Below the pieces are notes generated by a model. That model had not been told where the DNA came from and ran no database searches. It saw only the letters and a list, made by a program, of their open reading frames with translations. A DNA stretch of 64,000 bases from Burkholderiales bacterium RIFOXYD12_FULL_59_19 (lineage in GTDB: Bacteria > Pseudomonadota > Gammaproteobacteria > Burkholderiales > Burkholderiaceae_C): positions 62,001 to 126,000 of the forward strand of contig MESQ01000091.1 in NCBI GenBank assembly GCA_001771065.1, read 5' to 3'. The translations under genes were made by a program, and so were the position numbers. Positions 51,058-60,082 of the stretch are shown here, piece by piece; the stretch's first letter is position 1; each line of letters starts with the position of its first letter.

Positions 51058-52422
51058 TCAGGCCGCTTTCACGCTTTTGGAAAATGCCGCACGCTCACCA
51101 ACGGCTTCGTACTCGCGCACCAGTTGCTGAACGTTCACGCGCGCTCTGAGGCGCGCCGCCAGCAAGTACAGGCCGCCGAGCTTGCGGTGCAAAAATAGCG
51201 TGTCAATGGGGGGAATGTGCCAGAAATCACGGTCCAGCCCGAGGGCCATGCCGGCTTCGCGCAGGCGTGGCACCAGGTCGGAGCTGGCAAAGTCGAAGTT
51301 GCCCTGTTGGCGCAGCGGCGTCAGCGCCAGTTCGCACAATGACAGCACGGCGTCCTGGTGTTTGGGCTGGGTCTGTGCGGAAAAATAGCCAATCGCCAGC
51401 AACGTCCGCTTCATGGCGGCACGGTCACCCGCCATCGCCGCCATCATCAACGCGCGGTAGCCCTGGCCAAATTCGAGAGAAAAGCTGCGCGTAGCGCCAA
51501 AATCGAGCAGCATCAATTGCCGGGTTGCCGGGTCATACCGGTAGTTGGCAAAGTTGGGGTCGGTCTGCATCAGTCCAAACTCGAACAACTCCCGAAACAG
51601 CAGGCCCACCAGCAGGCTGACAATGCGATCACGCTCGGCTTGCGGCGCATCCACCATCGACTCCACCGGCACGCCGCCGACATAGGACATGGCCAGCACG
51701 TTTTTGGTGCTCAGGTCGGCGTGAAAGGCGGGCACCACAAATTCTGGTGCATCCGCCAGCAGCCCGGCAAAGCGCAGCAGGTGCGCGCCCTCCAACTGGT
51801 AGTCGGCTTCTTCGCGCAACTGGCGTTTGGCCTCGGACAGCAGTGGCGCCAAGTCCAGCGTTTTGGGAATCAGGCCCGAAAGGCGCAGCAGTGACGCGAC
51901 GTTGTTGACATCGCTGCTGATGCTCTTGCGCACACCGGGGTACTGGATCTTGATCGCCAGGTCGCGCCCGTCCCTGGTTGTGGCGCGGTGCACCTGGCCA
52001 ATCGAGGCGGCGGCTATTGGGTTGAAAGAAAACGGCTCGAAACGCTGTTGCCAGCCGGCGCCCCAGTTGGCGCTGAGCACCGCCTGCACCTGGCGCCGCG
52101 GCATGGCCTGGGCATCCGAGCGCAGCCGATCCAGGAGCGCGGCCAGCTCGGGCGGCAGCAGGTCGCCGGCATCCATCGAGACCAACTGACCCAGCTTCAT
52201 CGCCGCGCCGCGCATTTGCGCCAGTTGCTGCGTGACGCGGTTGACGTTTGCGGGGGTCAGCAACAGGTCGCTCAAATTAGGGCGTTTACCCTGGGCCAGC
52301 TGGCGCGCGCCTTCCATCAGCATATTTCCTGCCACCCCCGTGGCCATTTGCCCCAGGCGCGCCAGGCGGCCCAGGCGACTGCTGGGCACGGGCGAACCGG
52401 GGGCATCAGGGGATGTTTTCAA
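51058..52422 (-). CDS. ABC1/UbiB-like atypical kinase
   Basis: The 454-residue protein belongs to the ABC1/ADCK/UbiB family. The KxGQ motif is MKLGQLVSMD (about residue 75-85), the alanine-rich loop is AAASIGQVHRA, and LAIKIQYPGV carries the ATP-binding lysine. QTDPNFANYRYD and LLDFGATRSF supply the metal-binding asparagine and DFG-type aspartate. There are no clear C-terminal membrane helices, unlike UbiB proper, so it is closer to the soluble bacterial ABC1 group. It may support quinone or lipid metabolism; the nearby ubi genes are 9 kb away and on the other strand. Confidence 0.88.
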   Translation of the reverse strand: MKTSPDAPGSPVPSSRLGRLARLGQMATGVAGNMLMEGARQLAQGKRPNLSDLLLTPANVNRVTQQLAQMRGAAMKLGQLVSMDAGDLLPPELAALLDRLRSDAQAMPRRQVQAVLSANWGAGWQQRFEPFSFNPIAAASIGQVHRATTRDGRDLAIKIQYPGVRKSISSDVNNVASLLRLSGLIPKTLDLAPLLSEAKRQLREEADYQLEGAHLLRFAGLLADAPEFVVPAFHADLSTKNVLAMSYVGGVPVESMVDAPQAERDRIVSLLVGLLFRELFEFGLMQTDPNFANYRYDPATRQLMLLDFGATRSFSLEFGQGYRALMMAAMAGDRAAMKRTLLAIGYFSAQTQPKHQDAVLSLCELALTPLRQQGNFDFASSDLVPRLREAGMALGLDRDFWHIPPIDTLFLHRKLGGLYLLAARLRARVNVQQLVREYEAVGERAAFSKSVKAA

Positions 52423-52507
52423 GGCAATGACTCACAAGACATGGTGCGACATTACGGCACAACACGGGAAGCCTTGCAGCTTGACTGACATTGCCGCCAT
52501 GGTCCAT

Positions 52508-52553
52508 ATAGGGCGGACTTGCATCCGCCATGGTCGACTGAAGTCGACCCTAC
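52508..52553. repeat. Dispersed double-palindrome repeat, family R2, copy 3
   Basis: A 46-nt unit, ATAGGGCGGACTTGCATCCG, then CCATGGTCGACTGAAGTCGA and CCCTAC, in the same orientation as the copy at 39817. The two inner palindromes GGCGGA/TCCGCC and GGTCGACT/AGTCGACC are both intact. Confidence 0.75.
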
Positions 52554-52586
52554 AACAAACCCCTACAAACACACGACTACCGGCCC

Positions 52587-52617
52587 GTAGCCCGGATGCA
52601 ACGCAGCGAAATCCGGG
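52587..52617. repeat. Dispersed 31-nt palindromic repeat, family R1, copy 3 (inverted)
   Basis: GTAGCCCGGAT at the left and ATCCGGG at the right, with CGCAGCG in the loop, inverted relative to the copies at 256 and 1738. Confidence 0.7.
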
Positions 52618-52702
52618 AATTTACCTTAACACCCGGCCGGCAAGGTTTTCAATGAGGAACAACAATGCGTCATCTTTTCTTGCCATCAAAGGGGCTTCAG
52701 CC

Positions 52703-52873
52703 ATGCGCCAACAGCAACGTTTTGTCCAGTCCACGCAGTGGCTACGCCCGGTCACGCGCTGGGCCACGCGCTTCTCATTAAACGCGCCGCGCTGGCTGCC
52801 AGCGCCGCTGCGTCATGTCCCGCTGCGCCTGACCTCGCTGGTGTTAAAGGTTTATCACCGGGTGTTGCGTTGA
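52703..52873 (+). CDS. Possible small basic protein
   Basis: A 56-codon frame, starting MRQQQRFVQSTQWLRPVTRW and ending VLKVYHRVLR, has GGGG about 10 bases before the ATG; an upstream ATG at 52652 would add 17 residues. It is rich in arginine and tryptophan and may form one amphipathic helix. I do not recognise it. Its stop is 5 bases before the 56-nt tandem repeat array. It could equally be a chance frame. Confidence 0.3.
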   Translation: MRQQQRFVQSTQWLRPVTRWATRFSLNAPRWLPAPLRHVPLRLTSLVLKVYHRVLR

Positions 52874-52968
52874 TGGGCACTTTGCGGGTCAGACCACTCG
52901 CGCAGCGACGTGCTCTGACCCCAACTGATTTGATACTTTGCGGGTCAGACCACTCGCGCAGCGACGTG

Positions 52969-54888
52969 ATCGCGGTAGGGACATCCATTACTGGATGCCC
53001 CCCGCACAGATCCGTACGTGCCCAATTCGGGCATACGGCTCCTACCTTGGGTGGTTGACAGCAAAGCGCTGTGCTGGCCATGGATGAAGGATTTTTGGGG
53101 TGGGTAGCCAATCGTCAACCAATCTGTACATGTGCTCCCACGTCAGCGTGGCTCTCTGGCTGCGTCGCTTGAGCGACTTGTGCCAGATTCCAATCACATG
53201 GAATCGAAATGCGCTGAGTGCTCTGGCGTTGGTGGGCACTGCATGATACGCAAAGTATCCGCCCACAACCGTCCTCAACCACGCCCCCTGTTCGGGTATC
53301 GATTCATGCATTCGTGTTCGCATTTGCGTCTTGATCTCCAATAGCTTGGCATTCATCCTGTCTGTTCTAGTCTTGCGCTGCAACTGATAGAAGCCACTGC
53401 GAGTTTTGCCACAGATGAAGGTGAAGCCCAGGAACGTGAAGGTTTCTGGTTTACCTTGTCCACGCCGACTGCGTCTGTACGCCGCAAAGCGTCCAAATTC
53501 AATCAGGCGTGTCTTTTGCCCATGCAGTTCAAGCCCAAATTGCTCAAACCGCTCTCGCATCGCATTCAGGAAGCGTCTTGCATCTGTTTCTAGCTCAAAA
53601 CCCGCCACAATGTCGTCAGCATAGCGCACAACGATCACTTTGCCTTTGGCTTCTCGCTTGCGCCATTGCTTGACCCATAGGTCAAAGACATAGTGCAAAT
53701 AAATGTTGGCCAGCAGGGGCGATATGACCGCACCCTGCGGGGTTCCCATGTCACTGCTTTGCCATTGCCCTTCTTCCAAAACGCCCGCCTTGAGCCATTT
53801 TTGCACTAGGCGGATGATGCGCTCGTCACCGATTCTGTGCCTCAAAAAGCGTATCAACCAGTCTTGGTTGACCGCATCAAAGAAGCCTTTGATGTCGGCA
53901 TCGAGTATCCAATTCACTGGGGTGCTGCTGATCGCAACCGATAGGGCATCCAGCGCATCGTGCTGTCCGCGTTTGGGCCGAAACCCGTACGAGAAGCCGA
54001 GGAAGTCTTCCTCGTAGATGGCGTTGAGTACCGCAACGGTGGCGCGCTGGACGATTTTGTCTTCCAGTGCAGCTATTCCCAGCGGGCGTTGTCTGCCGTC
54101 AGCTTTAGGTATGAATACCCTTCTGACGGGTAGCGCCCGGTATGCGCCGCTATGCTATGAATACGCTTATGCAGGTCTTGCAGGTTTTCCTGCACCTGTA
54201 TGTCGTAGTCTTCCCATGTGACTTTATCTACCCCGGCAGCGGCCCCGCGCTTGAGCGCCAGAAACGATTCCAGTAGCAAATCAAAGTCAATATGGTGCAG
54301 CAGCGCCGTGAACTTTTCCTGCTTCCTTTGCCTTGCGGCTTTGCGTACACGCTCCAGCCTCTGTGTCACGCTACAGCGACCCTGTGTTCGTCGCGTGTGT
54401 GACTCTTGCGTGTTCCCCTTGGTCTCGGCCCTTGGCTCCACCAGCTCCGCCGCCGCTTTTGGTACTGCGGCCTTGTTCGCCAGCTTCATCGCTACTATGG
54501 CCAAGTCTGACTTCTCGGGCTCATTCATCATTGGCTACGGCTCCTCGCCTTCCCAATGCGGGCCAGCCGATATCGGCTGGTCAAACCCGAGACCTCCCGG
54601 TTCCCGTACAAAGAGTGTGCACACATGCCAGGTTCTTCGACCACGCCGGGTCGTCGGGACACTCGCGTTATCGCGCCCCGTCGTGTTGCCTTGCGCTTCA
54701 GAGACAGCGTCGGCACCCAGAATATGTTGTCTATCGCGGCTCAATGGCTGGCCTGTGTGTCCCCCTGTCAACGCTTCACGTCGCATCTCGCGATACGCCG
54801 CGCATGACTCGGGGACAATGTGATTCGCTAATTCTTCATCGTTTGGGACTTTCACCCGTTTACTCCTTGCCGGTTTTTACCGGCGCAC
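52969..54888 (-). mobile_element. Group II intron, reverse strand, with degraded reverse transcriptase
   Basis: On the reverse strand the element begins GTGCGCCGGT, matching the GUGYG 5' end, with GGGTGAAAGTCC shortly after, typical of domain I. Near the 3' end, GAGCCGTATG and CACGTACGG form domain V, followed by a domain VI-like hairpin and the end CTACCGCGAT. The flanks rejoin into a perfect copy of the 56-nt repeat (GTCAGAG and CACGTCGC), so both borders are exact. The total length is 1920 nt. It encodes a reverse transcriptase/maturase that is frameshifted. Confidence 0.9.
53042..54531 (-). pseudogene. ltrA: Group II intron reverse transcriptase/maturase, frameshifted
   Basis: The N-terminal part (54531 to about 54160) runs to LHKRIHS and then leaves the reading frame; the rest continues in another frame from ALPVRRVFIPKADGRQRPLG through the catalytic VVRYADDIVAG and the maturase domain to FAVNHPR. 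The break is a 5-bp tandem duplication, GCTAT at 54149-54153 repeated at 54154-54158; removing one copy restores a single frame (IHSGAYRALPVRR). All RT motifs, including YADD, are otherwise intact. No HNH endonuclease domain follows. The protein is probably not made, so the intron may depend on a maturase elsewhere. Confidence 0.9.
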
Positions 54889-54960
54889 CTCTGACCCCAA
54901 CTGATTTGATACTTTGCGGGTCAGACCACTCGCGCAGCGACGTGCTCTGACCCCAACTGA

Positions 54961-56364
54961 CTAGGTACGCGGCAAATACACCGTGAACGTGGTGACGCCA
55001 TCGTTCGAGGCCGCCCGGATCGTGCCACCGTGGGCTTGCGCAATGGACTGGGTAATGGCCAACCCCAGACCGGTGCCCTCGGAGCTGCGTTGACGCGCCG
55101 GATCGACCCGGAAAAAACGGTCAAAGACCCGCGCCAGATGCTCGGGTGCAATGGCCTCGCCCTGGTTGGCCACGCTGATCTCCACGCCATGCTCCAGGCC
55201 TGACACACACACCGTCACGGTACTGACCGGATCGGCATGGCGCAGCGCGTTGGACAACAGGTTGCCCAGCGCCCGGCGCAGCATCAGGCGGTCGGCGCTG
55301 ACGCTGCCGTCCCCCAGCAGACGCAACGACACATTTTTTTCCTCGGCCACCGCATCAAAATAGTCAAACAGGGCACGCACCTCAAGGGCCAGCGACAGCC
55401 CATCACGCTGTGGCAGCACCAGGCCATGGTCTGACTTGGCCAGCAGCAGCATGTCGGAAATCATCCGGGCCATGCGTTCAAACTCTTCGGCGTTGGACTC
55501 CAGAATCTGCCGATAGTCGTCGGCACTGCGGGCACGTGACAGCGTCACTTGCGTTTGTGTCAGCAGGTTGCTCACCGGTGTGCGCAACTCGTGCGCAATG
55601 TCGGATGAAAAGTCGGTGAGCCGCTGAAACGCCACTTCCAGCCGCGCCAGCATCTCGTTGAGCGACTGTGCCAATTCAGCCAGCTCACGCGGGATGGTGT
55701 TCACCGGCAAGCGCTGGCTAAGTTGCTGTGCGGTCACCCCCTGGGCTTGCCTGCGCATGGCGCGCAAAGGCGTCAGACCCCGGTGCACCGCAACCCAGCC
55801 CAGCACGCCCGTCAGCAGAGCAGCACCCGCCACGAATAGCCACAGGGTCTGCAAAAAAGACTGCATGTAGGTCTGGTGATGAACGATGTCGGCGGCCACG
55901 GCAACGAAGACCTGCAGCGGCTGCCCCGCAGCATCCGCCATCGCGGTAGGCAGACGGGCGGCCAGCCCGCGGTAAGTCTGTGCGTCCAGCTGCCAGAGCG
56001 CCGGCTGGTCCGGTGCCTGGATCGCCTGTCGCATGACCCGTGCCGGGTCAAAACCGGCATGGCCGGTGGCAAAAATGACCGTGTCATCGACGTCGATCAC
56101 CATCACTTCCATGCCGTGGTGGCCCACCAGGGAATAGGCCAACTGGTGAGTGAATTCGGTCAGACCCTGCTGAGTGTGCACCCGCAACAGCGCCTGGCGG
56201 GTTAGCTCCATCTTGCCCGACAAGACCTCCATGTCGAGGTCTTCAAAGTGCTGTTCCACCGACGAGGCAATCACAAAACCCAGCACCAGCAGCACGCTGG
56301 AGGCCGCCAGCACAAACATCAGCGTGAGACGCTGCGTGAGCGAAATCCGACTCAATGCGCGCAA
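54961..56364 (-). CDS. Heavy-metal sensor histidine kinase, CusS-like
   Basis: The 467-residue inner-membrane kinase has membrane helices at about 13-36 and 172-193, a periplasmic sensor between them, a HAMP region, the phospho-acceptor H258 in [18 protein letters not shown], and the ATPase boxes [10 protein letters not shown] and [18 protein letters not shown]. This is the CusS/CopS/IrlS layout for copper or silver sensing. It overlaps the response regulator upstream by 13 bases. The tandem repeat array begins right at its stop codon. With the Cus efflux genes nearby, a copper/silver role is likely. Confidence 0.9.
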   Translation of the reverse strand: MRALSRISLTQRLTLMFVLAASSVLLVLGFVIASSVEQHFEDLDMEVLSGKMELTRQALLRVHTQQGLTEFTHQLAYSLVGHHGMEVMVIDVDDTVIFATGHAGFDPARVMRQAIQAPDQPALWQLDAQTYRGLAARLPTAMADAAGQPLQVFVAVAADIVHHQTYMQSFLQTLWLFVAGAALLTGVLGWVAVHRGLTPLRAMRRQAQGVTAQQLSQRLPVNTIPRELAELAQSLNEMLARLEVAFQRLTDFSSDIAHELRTPVSNLLTQTQVTLSRARSADDYRQILESNAEEFERMARMISDMLLLAKSDHGLVLPQRDGLSLALEVRALFDYFDAVAEEKNVSLRLLGDGSVSADRLMLRRALGNLLSNALRHADPVSTVTVCVSGLEHGVEISVANQGEAIAPEHLARVFDRFFRVDPARQRSSEGTGLGLAITQSIAQAHGGTIRAASNDGVTTFTVYLPRT

Positions 56365-57038
56365 TTGGGGTCTTCCAGCACATAACCCATGCCGCGCACG
56401 GTGCGGATCAGCTTGGGCTCAAAGGCATCGTCCACCTTGGCACGCAGGCGGCGCATGGCGACCTCGATCACATTGGTGTCGGAGTCAAAATTCATGTCCC
56501 ACACCTGCGAGGCAATCAGCGAGCGCGGCAACACCTCGCCCTGGCGACGCAGCAGCAGCTCCAGCAGGGAAAACTCCTTGGCCGTGAGGTCGATACGCTG
56601 GCCCGCGCGAATGACACGGCGGCGCAGCAGATCCAGTTCCAGATCGGCGGCCTGCAGAAACTCGGCAGCACTGGCCTTGCCACCACGGCGCAACAGGGTG
56701 CGAACACGCGCCAGCAGCTCGGAAAAGGCGAAGGGTTTCACCAGGTAGTCGTCGGCACCCAGTTCCAGACCCTTGACCCGGTCCTCCACTTGGTCGCGCG
56801 CGCTCAGGAACAACACCGGCAGGTCTTTGCGCGCCCGGCGCATACCGGCCAAAATGCCCCAGCCATCCAGACCCGGCAGCATCACATCCAGAATGGCGAG
56901 GTCATAGCCCTCGGTCAAGGCCAGGTGCAGGCCGTCGGTGCCGTTGCGCACCAGGTCAACCACAAAACCCGCCTCGACCAACCCCTGCTTCAGGTAGTCG
57001 CCGGTTTTGGGCTCGTCTTCGACAACAAGAATTTTCAT
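56352..57038 (-). CDS. Heavy-metal response regulator, CusR-like (OmpR family)
   Basis: The 228-residue regulator has a receiver domain with phospho-acceptor D51 in [14 protein letters not shown] and the conserved lysine in [14 protein letters not shown], then an OmpR winged helix (about 130-225) with [19 protein letters not shown] and [11 protein letters not shown]. It is the CusR/CopR/IrlR type. The ATG at 57038 starts the receiver domain ([10 protein letters not shown]); the longer open frame upstream is not conserved. It is divergent from the TPR gene and upstream of the overlapping kinase gene. Confidence 0.92.
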   Translation of the reverse strand: MKILVVEDEPKTGDYLKQGLVEAGFVVDLVRNGTDGLHLALTEGYDLAILDVMLPGLDGWGILAGMRRARKDLPVLFLSARDQVEDRVKGLELGADDYLVKPFAFSELLARVRTLLRRGGKASAAEFLQAADLELDLLRRRVIRAGQRIDLTAKEFSLLELLLRRQGEVLPRSLIASQVWDMNFDSDTNVIEVAMRRLRAKVDDAFEPKLIRTVRGMGYVLEDPNCAH

Positions 57039-57154
57039 GGGTGGGATTTTGCATGAATCAAGCATCTGGCCGCATGGCTGCAGCAAAAACGGCTCGTTCG
57101 CTACAATTTTCAAGACAATGGCACCCAGCCTTTTCACAAACAACCAGGCTGCTG

Positions 57155-57187
57155 TTGTGTGGCACTGCCATTGGCAATGCCACACAA
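57155..57187. promoter_or_regulatory. 33-nt near-perfect palindrome in a divergent promoter region
   Basis: TTGTGTGGCA-N13-TGCCACACAA, where the inner part is also palindromic (TGCC-ATT-GGCA); only one base pair is mismatched. It lies 117 bases upstream of the response regulator start and 28 bases before the TPR gene. It could be an operator or a hairpin in the TPR leader. Confidence 0.55.
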
Positions 57188-57214
57188 GCTGACGGGCATC
57201 GAAAAAGACATCAT

Positions 57215-58930
57215 ATGGCCAAATCAAATCTGCACAAAAAAGCGATTCCCACACCCAACGCCGGCCAGCTCAATACCGTTCGGCGCCTGATGGATGCAGG
57301 CGAAATGGCGCAAGCGCGTCAACGACTGGCCGTGCTGCGTCGCACTTTTCCTGACTTCAAGCCCTTGCTGGGCCTGGCCTGGGAGCTCGAAGACCGTGGC
57401 GGCATGCCCATACTTGCCGCAGCCCGCGCCTACCAGTGGCACAAGGCTTCGCCCAACAGCCGCACTGCGGTGGAGGCACTGTGCCAAAGCGCGACTGAAG
57501 CGGGCCTGGCAGCCCTGTCCGGCCGCACCCACCAGCGCTTGGCGGAACTCGACCAACGCTCCTTTGCGCTGCCCGTCACGCTCGAATCCGCCTTGGGAAC
57601 GCTTAACCTGGATCAGGCAGAAGCCATTGATTTGTCGCGCATGCATCTGGCAGACAACCAACCGGCCGCCGCGATCGAAGTGCTCCAGGGTGTGACACAC
57701 CCGGCCGCCAGAAACAACCTTGCGCTGGCCTTTTTTGTTGCAGGCGACATGGCGCAAGCGCGCACCATCATGGAAGCCAGCTGGCAGGCCGACCCCGACA
57801 ACCTGTTTGCCCTCGACAGCGCCCTGCGCTGGCGTTGCTGGGCCGAGGGTATGGACCGCTGCCGGGGGTATGGCACCACACTTCGGCAGGCGACACCACG
57901 TCGCAGTGAAGAAGCCATTGCCCAGGTGATGGCCTTGCGATTCCTGGGTGACGACAATGCGGCGCTTGTAGCGTGGAACAATGCAAAAAATGCGCCCTAT
58001 TGGGACCAATCCAACCCGGATCAACGGGCGCTATTCACGACTTCAAAAGACGTTTTAGCCGAATTGCCGGGCGGCAGCGGCATGTGGTTTCCGCTCCCGT
58101 GGGTCAACGCGGTGGCCGACCTCTGGGGCCAATCAAAGGGCGGGGCAGAGGCAGCCTGGCAGCAGCGCTGGGATACGCTTGTTGGCAGGTGTGACGCGCA
58201 TGCAGACTACCTTGTCCGGGCGGCCGACCTCGGTGATGATCCGGTCAAATTTCTGGCCTTGTCGGTACTCAAAGTGCGTGCACAACAGTCAGACACTGCT
58301 GCGCTCGCCAGTTTGAACACGCTGTTGACCCTCCGCCATGGGGCCGACACAGACCGCATGGAATTGCTGGAATGGCTCATCACCCACAAGTTTAGAAATC
58401 GCTCGGAACCTGCCCAGGTATGGCAGGCAGGGCAACTGCGTCCGGTTCAGACTTACAACCTGCGCATCACCAATACGCCATATCCCAGCCCCTACCCGCC
58501 GAAGAGTGCGGCCATCAACGAGCGCATGCTCAAAGCTGTACAGAAAGGCCAATGGAGCCAAGCCTTGCAGTTGGCGGAGCATCTGCTACAGATGCACCCC
58601 GAGGAGCCAGCAGCCTTGAGCAATTTGGCAGCCATCAAGGAAGGGCTCAAACACGACAGCACCGAAGTCGCTTCGCTTTATCGTCAAGCGCATGCGTTGG
58701 CACCCGACTACTTGTTTGCCCGCTGCGGACTGGCCCGCTGCCTGATGCTTGAGGGCGACATGGAACAAGCAAGGCGACTGATGACCAACCTGCTTGACCG
58801 TGAAGAATTTCACCGCAGCGAGTACCGAAGCATCTTATTGACGCAGCAATCCCTGGCGATTGCCAGCGGCGACCTTGCGACCCAAAAGCAGGTTGAAAAG
58901 GCACTCGCTGATCTTGCGAAGGACAAGTAG
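57215..58930 (+). CDS. Tetratricopeptide-repeat-like protein
   Basis: The 571-residue cytoplasmic protein has no signal peptide. It is helical, with TPR-like stretches such as [20 protein letters not shown] (about 23-42), [20 protein letters not shown] (about 175-194), [20 protein letters not shown] and [20 protein letters not shown] near the end. TPR proteins act as scaffolds. It is rich in tryptophan in the middle ([20 protein letters not shown]). It is divergent from the metal-response regulator; a functional link to metal resistance is possible but not shown. The ATG at 57215 is chosen; the open frame continues upstream without a good start. Confidence 0.7.
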   Translation: MAKSNLHKKAIPTPNAGQLNTVRRLMDAGEMAQARQRLAVLRRTFPDFKPLLGLAWELEDRGGMPILAAARAYQWHKASPNSRTAVEALCQSATEAGLAALSGRTHQRLAELDQRSFALPVTLESALGTLNLDQAEAIDLSRMHLADNQPAAAIEVLQGVTHPAARNNLALAFFVAGDMAQARTIMEASWQADPDNLFALDSALRWRCWAEGMDRCRGYGTTLRQATPRRSEEAIAQVMALRFLGDDNAALVAWNNAKNAPYWDQSNPDQRALFTTSKDVLAELPGGSGMWFPLPWVNAVADLWGQSKGGAEAAWQQRWDTLVGRCDAHADYLVRAADLGDDPVKFLALSVLKVRAQQSDTAALASLNTLLTLRHGADTDRMELLEWLITHKFRNRSEPAQVWQAGQLRPVQTYNLRITNTPYPSPYPPKSAAINERMLKAVQKGQWSQALQLAEHLLQMHPEEPAALSNLAAIKEGLKHDSTEVASLYRQAHALAPDYLFARCGLARCLMLEGDMEQARRLMTNLLDREEFHRSEYRSILLTQQSLAIASGDLATQKQVEKALADLAKDK

Positions 58931-59099
58931 ACAGGGAACCCCTGGCGGTACCTTGATCGAAGGCATCCAGGCAATGACGGCTTGGACCAACCCCCGCCCA
59001 GATAACAAAAATGTCATCTGACGGTCAGCTGGGTGTTGGGCGCATGCAGGCAGACTGCGGGGGTACTTTTTTACCACCTTCAGTCACAGGAAAAGCCGC

Positions 59100-59447
59100 A
59101 TGAAACCTCTTTTGACATCCACCTTGATCGCCCTCGCCTTTGGCCTGACCGCCCCTGTCATGGCCCAGACCGACCACAGCATGCATGGCATGCCCGCAGC
59201 CAAGCCCGCCGCCACTGGCACCCAAGCGGACATGGGTAATGGCCTGGTCAAAAAGGTAGACAAGGCCAAGGGCACGATCACGCTGACACACGGCGCGCTG
59301 CCCAACGGCATGCCGCCCATGACCATGGCCTACAAGGTCAAAGACGCCGCCTGGCTTGATCAATTGAAAGCCGGCCAGAAAATCCGCTTTGCCACCGACC
59401 CCGCCGATGGCGGCATGACGGTGCTGCGTTATGAGCTGGTCAAGTAA
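59100..59447 (+). CDS. CusF-like periplasmic copper/silver-binding protein
   Basis: The 115-residue protein has a signal peptide (MKPLLTSTLIALAFGLTAPV, then MAQ) and a His/Met-rich start of the mature chain (TDHSMHGMPA). The CusF-type OB fold follows: GLVKKVDKAKGTITLTHGAL, then NGMPPMTMAYKV. The metal ligands H64, M74 and M76 are conserved. The tryptophan that caps copper in CusF is absent; NGM stands where CusF has NW. It is followed by dsbB-dsbA and the efflux genes and probably passes Cu(I)/Ag(I) to CusB. Confidence 0.88.
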   Translation: MKPLLTSTLIALAFGLTAPVMAQTDHSMHGMPAAKPAATGTQADMGNGLVKKVDKAKGTITLTHGALPNGMPPMTMAYKVKDAAWLDQLKAGQKIRFATDPADGGMTVLRYELVK

Positions 59448-59473
59448 GGAGCACCTATTGCCGTCATGGCGAA

Positions 59474-59498
59474 CCCTTCGACGGGCTCAGGACAGGCT
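59474..59498. repeat. Short dispersed repeat of the CCCTTCGAC...CAGGACAGGCT type
   Basis: CCCTTCGACGGGCTCAGGAC with AGGCT resembles an intergenic repeat seen widely in beta- and gammaproteobacterial genomes. A single copy is seen in this window. Confidence 0.5.
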
Positions 59499-59546
59499 GA
59501 AGTGAAGCAATCCATGAACACATTGCACCCGTTTCGTCGGATCGTT

Positions 59547-59604
59547 GTGGGGTCGACTGTAGGGTCGACTTCAGTCGAACATGGCGGACTGAAGTCCGCC
59601 CTAC
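59547..59604. repeat. Dispersed double-palindrome repeat, family R2, copy 4
   Basis: The most complete copy: 59559-59604 starts GTAGGGTCGACTTCAGTCGA and ends GGACTGAAGTCCGCCCTAC. A partial unit, GTGGGGTCGACT (59547-59558), directly precedes it. The whole unit has complementary ends (GTAGGG/CCCTAC) enclosing two internal palindromes. Confidence 0.8.
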
Positions 59605-59653
59605 AGCGTTCATGGTCCTTGAGCGGTATCGGGCCCGATTCAGGCGACTCGCA

Positions 59654-60082
59654 ATGATGGGCAATACAAACACAGCCTGGCTACTTGTCTTCAGCGCCTG
59701 GCTGGTAGCCGCCGTCGCCACGCTGGGCGCCTTGTTCATGAGCGAGATCATGGGTTTTGCGCCTTGTGTGCTGTGCTGGTACCAGCGGATTTTCATGTTC
59801 CCGCTGGTGCTTATCCTGGCGCTGGGCTTATTTCCGTTTGACCCCAAGGTGCTGCGTTATGCGCTGCCACTGGCCACGATGGGCCTGCTGGTGGCCGGCT
59901 TTCATGTGTTGCTCACGGTTGGGGTTATTCCCGAAACCCTGGCGCCATGCCGCGACGGTATTCCCTGCAAAGCCCTCCAGATTGAATGGTTTGGTTTTGT
60001 CACGATTCCCCTGCTCTCATTTTTCGCATTCCTGGCGCTCAACCTGCTGCTGATCTCCGCCTATCTGAAGACATCCAAATGA
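59654..60082 (+). CDS. dsbB: Disulfide bond formation protein B (DsbB/BdbC)
   Basis: The 142-residue inner-membrane protein has four membrane helices. The first redox pair is C38-V-L-C41 in FAPCVLCWYQ and the second is C99 and C105 in APCRDGIPCKAL, both in the periplasmic loops as in DsbB/BdbC. It reoxidises its DsbA partner with quinone. The ATG at 59654 (or 59657) begins the first helix; an open frame upstream lacks homology. It overlaps dsbA by four bases (ATGA). Its place within a Cus-type gene set suggests assembly of, or protection against, copper-sensitive disulfides. Confidence 0.9.
   Translation: MMGNTNTAWLLVFSAWLVAAVATLGALFMSEIMGFAPCVLCWYQRIFMFPLVLILALGLFPFDPKVLRYALPLATMGLLVAGFHVLLTVGVIPETLAPCRDGIPCKALQIEWFGFVTIPLLSFFAFLALNLLLISAYLKTSK

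Larger units (their letters stand above)
52879..54960. repeat. Three tandem copies of a 56-nt unit, middle copy split by an intron
   Basis: Copy 1 is 52879-52934. Copy 2 is 52935-52968 plus 54889-54910, interrupted by the group II intron. Copy 3 is 54911-54960 (50 of 56 nt). Each unit starts ACTTTGCGGGTCAGACCACT and contains an inverted pair, GGGTCAGA and TCTGACCC, around CGCGCAGCGACG. Copy 3 ends exactly where the stop codon of the sensor kinase gene begins. Confidence 0.85.
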
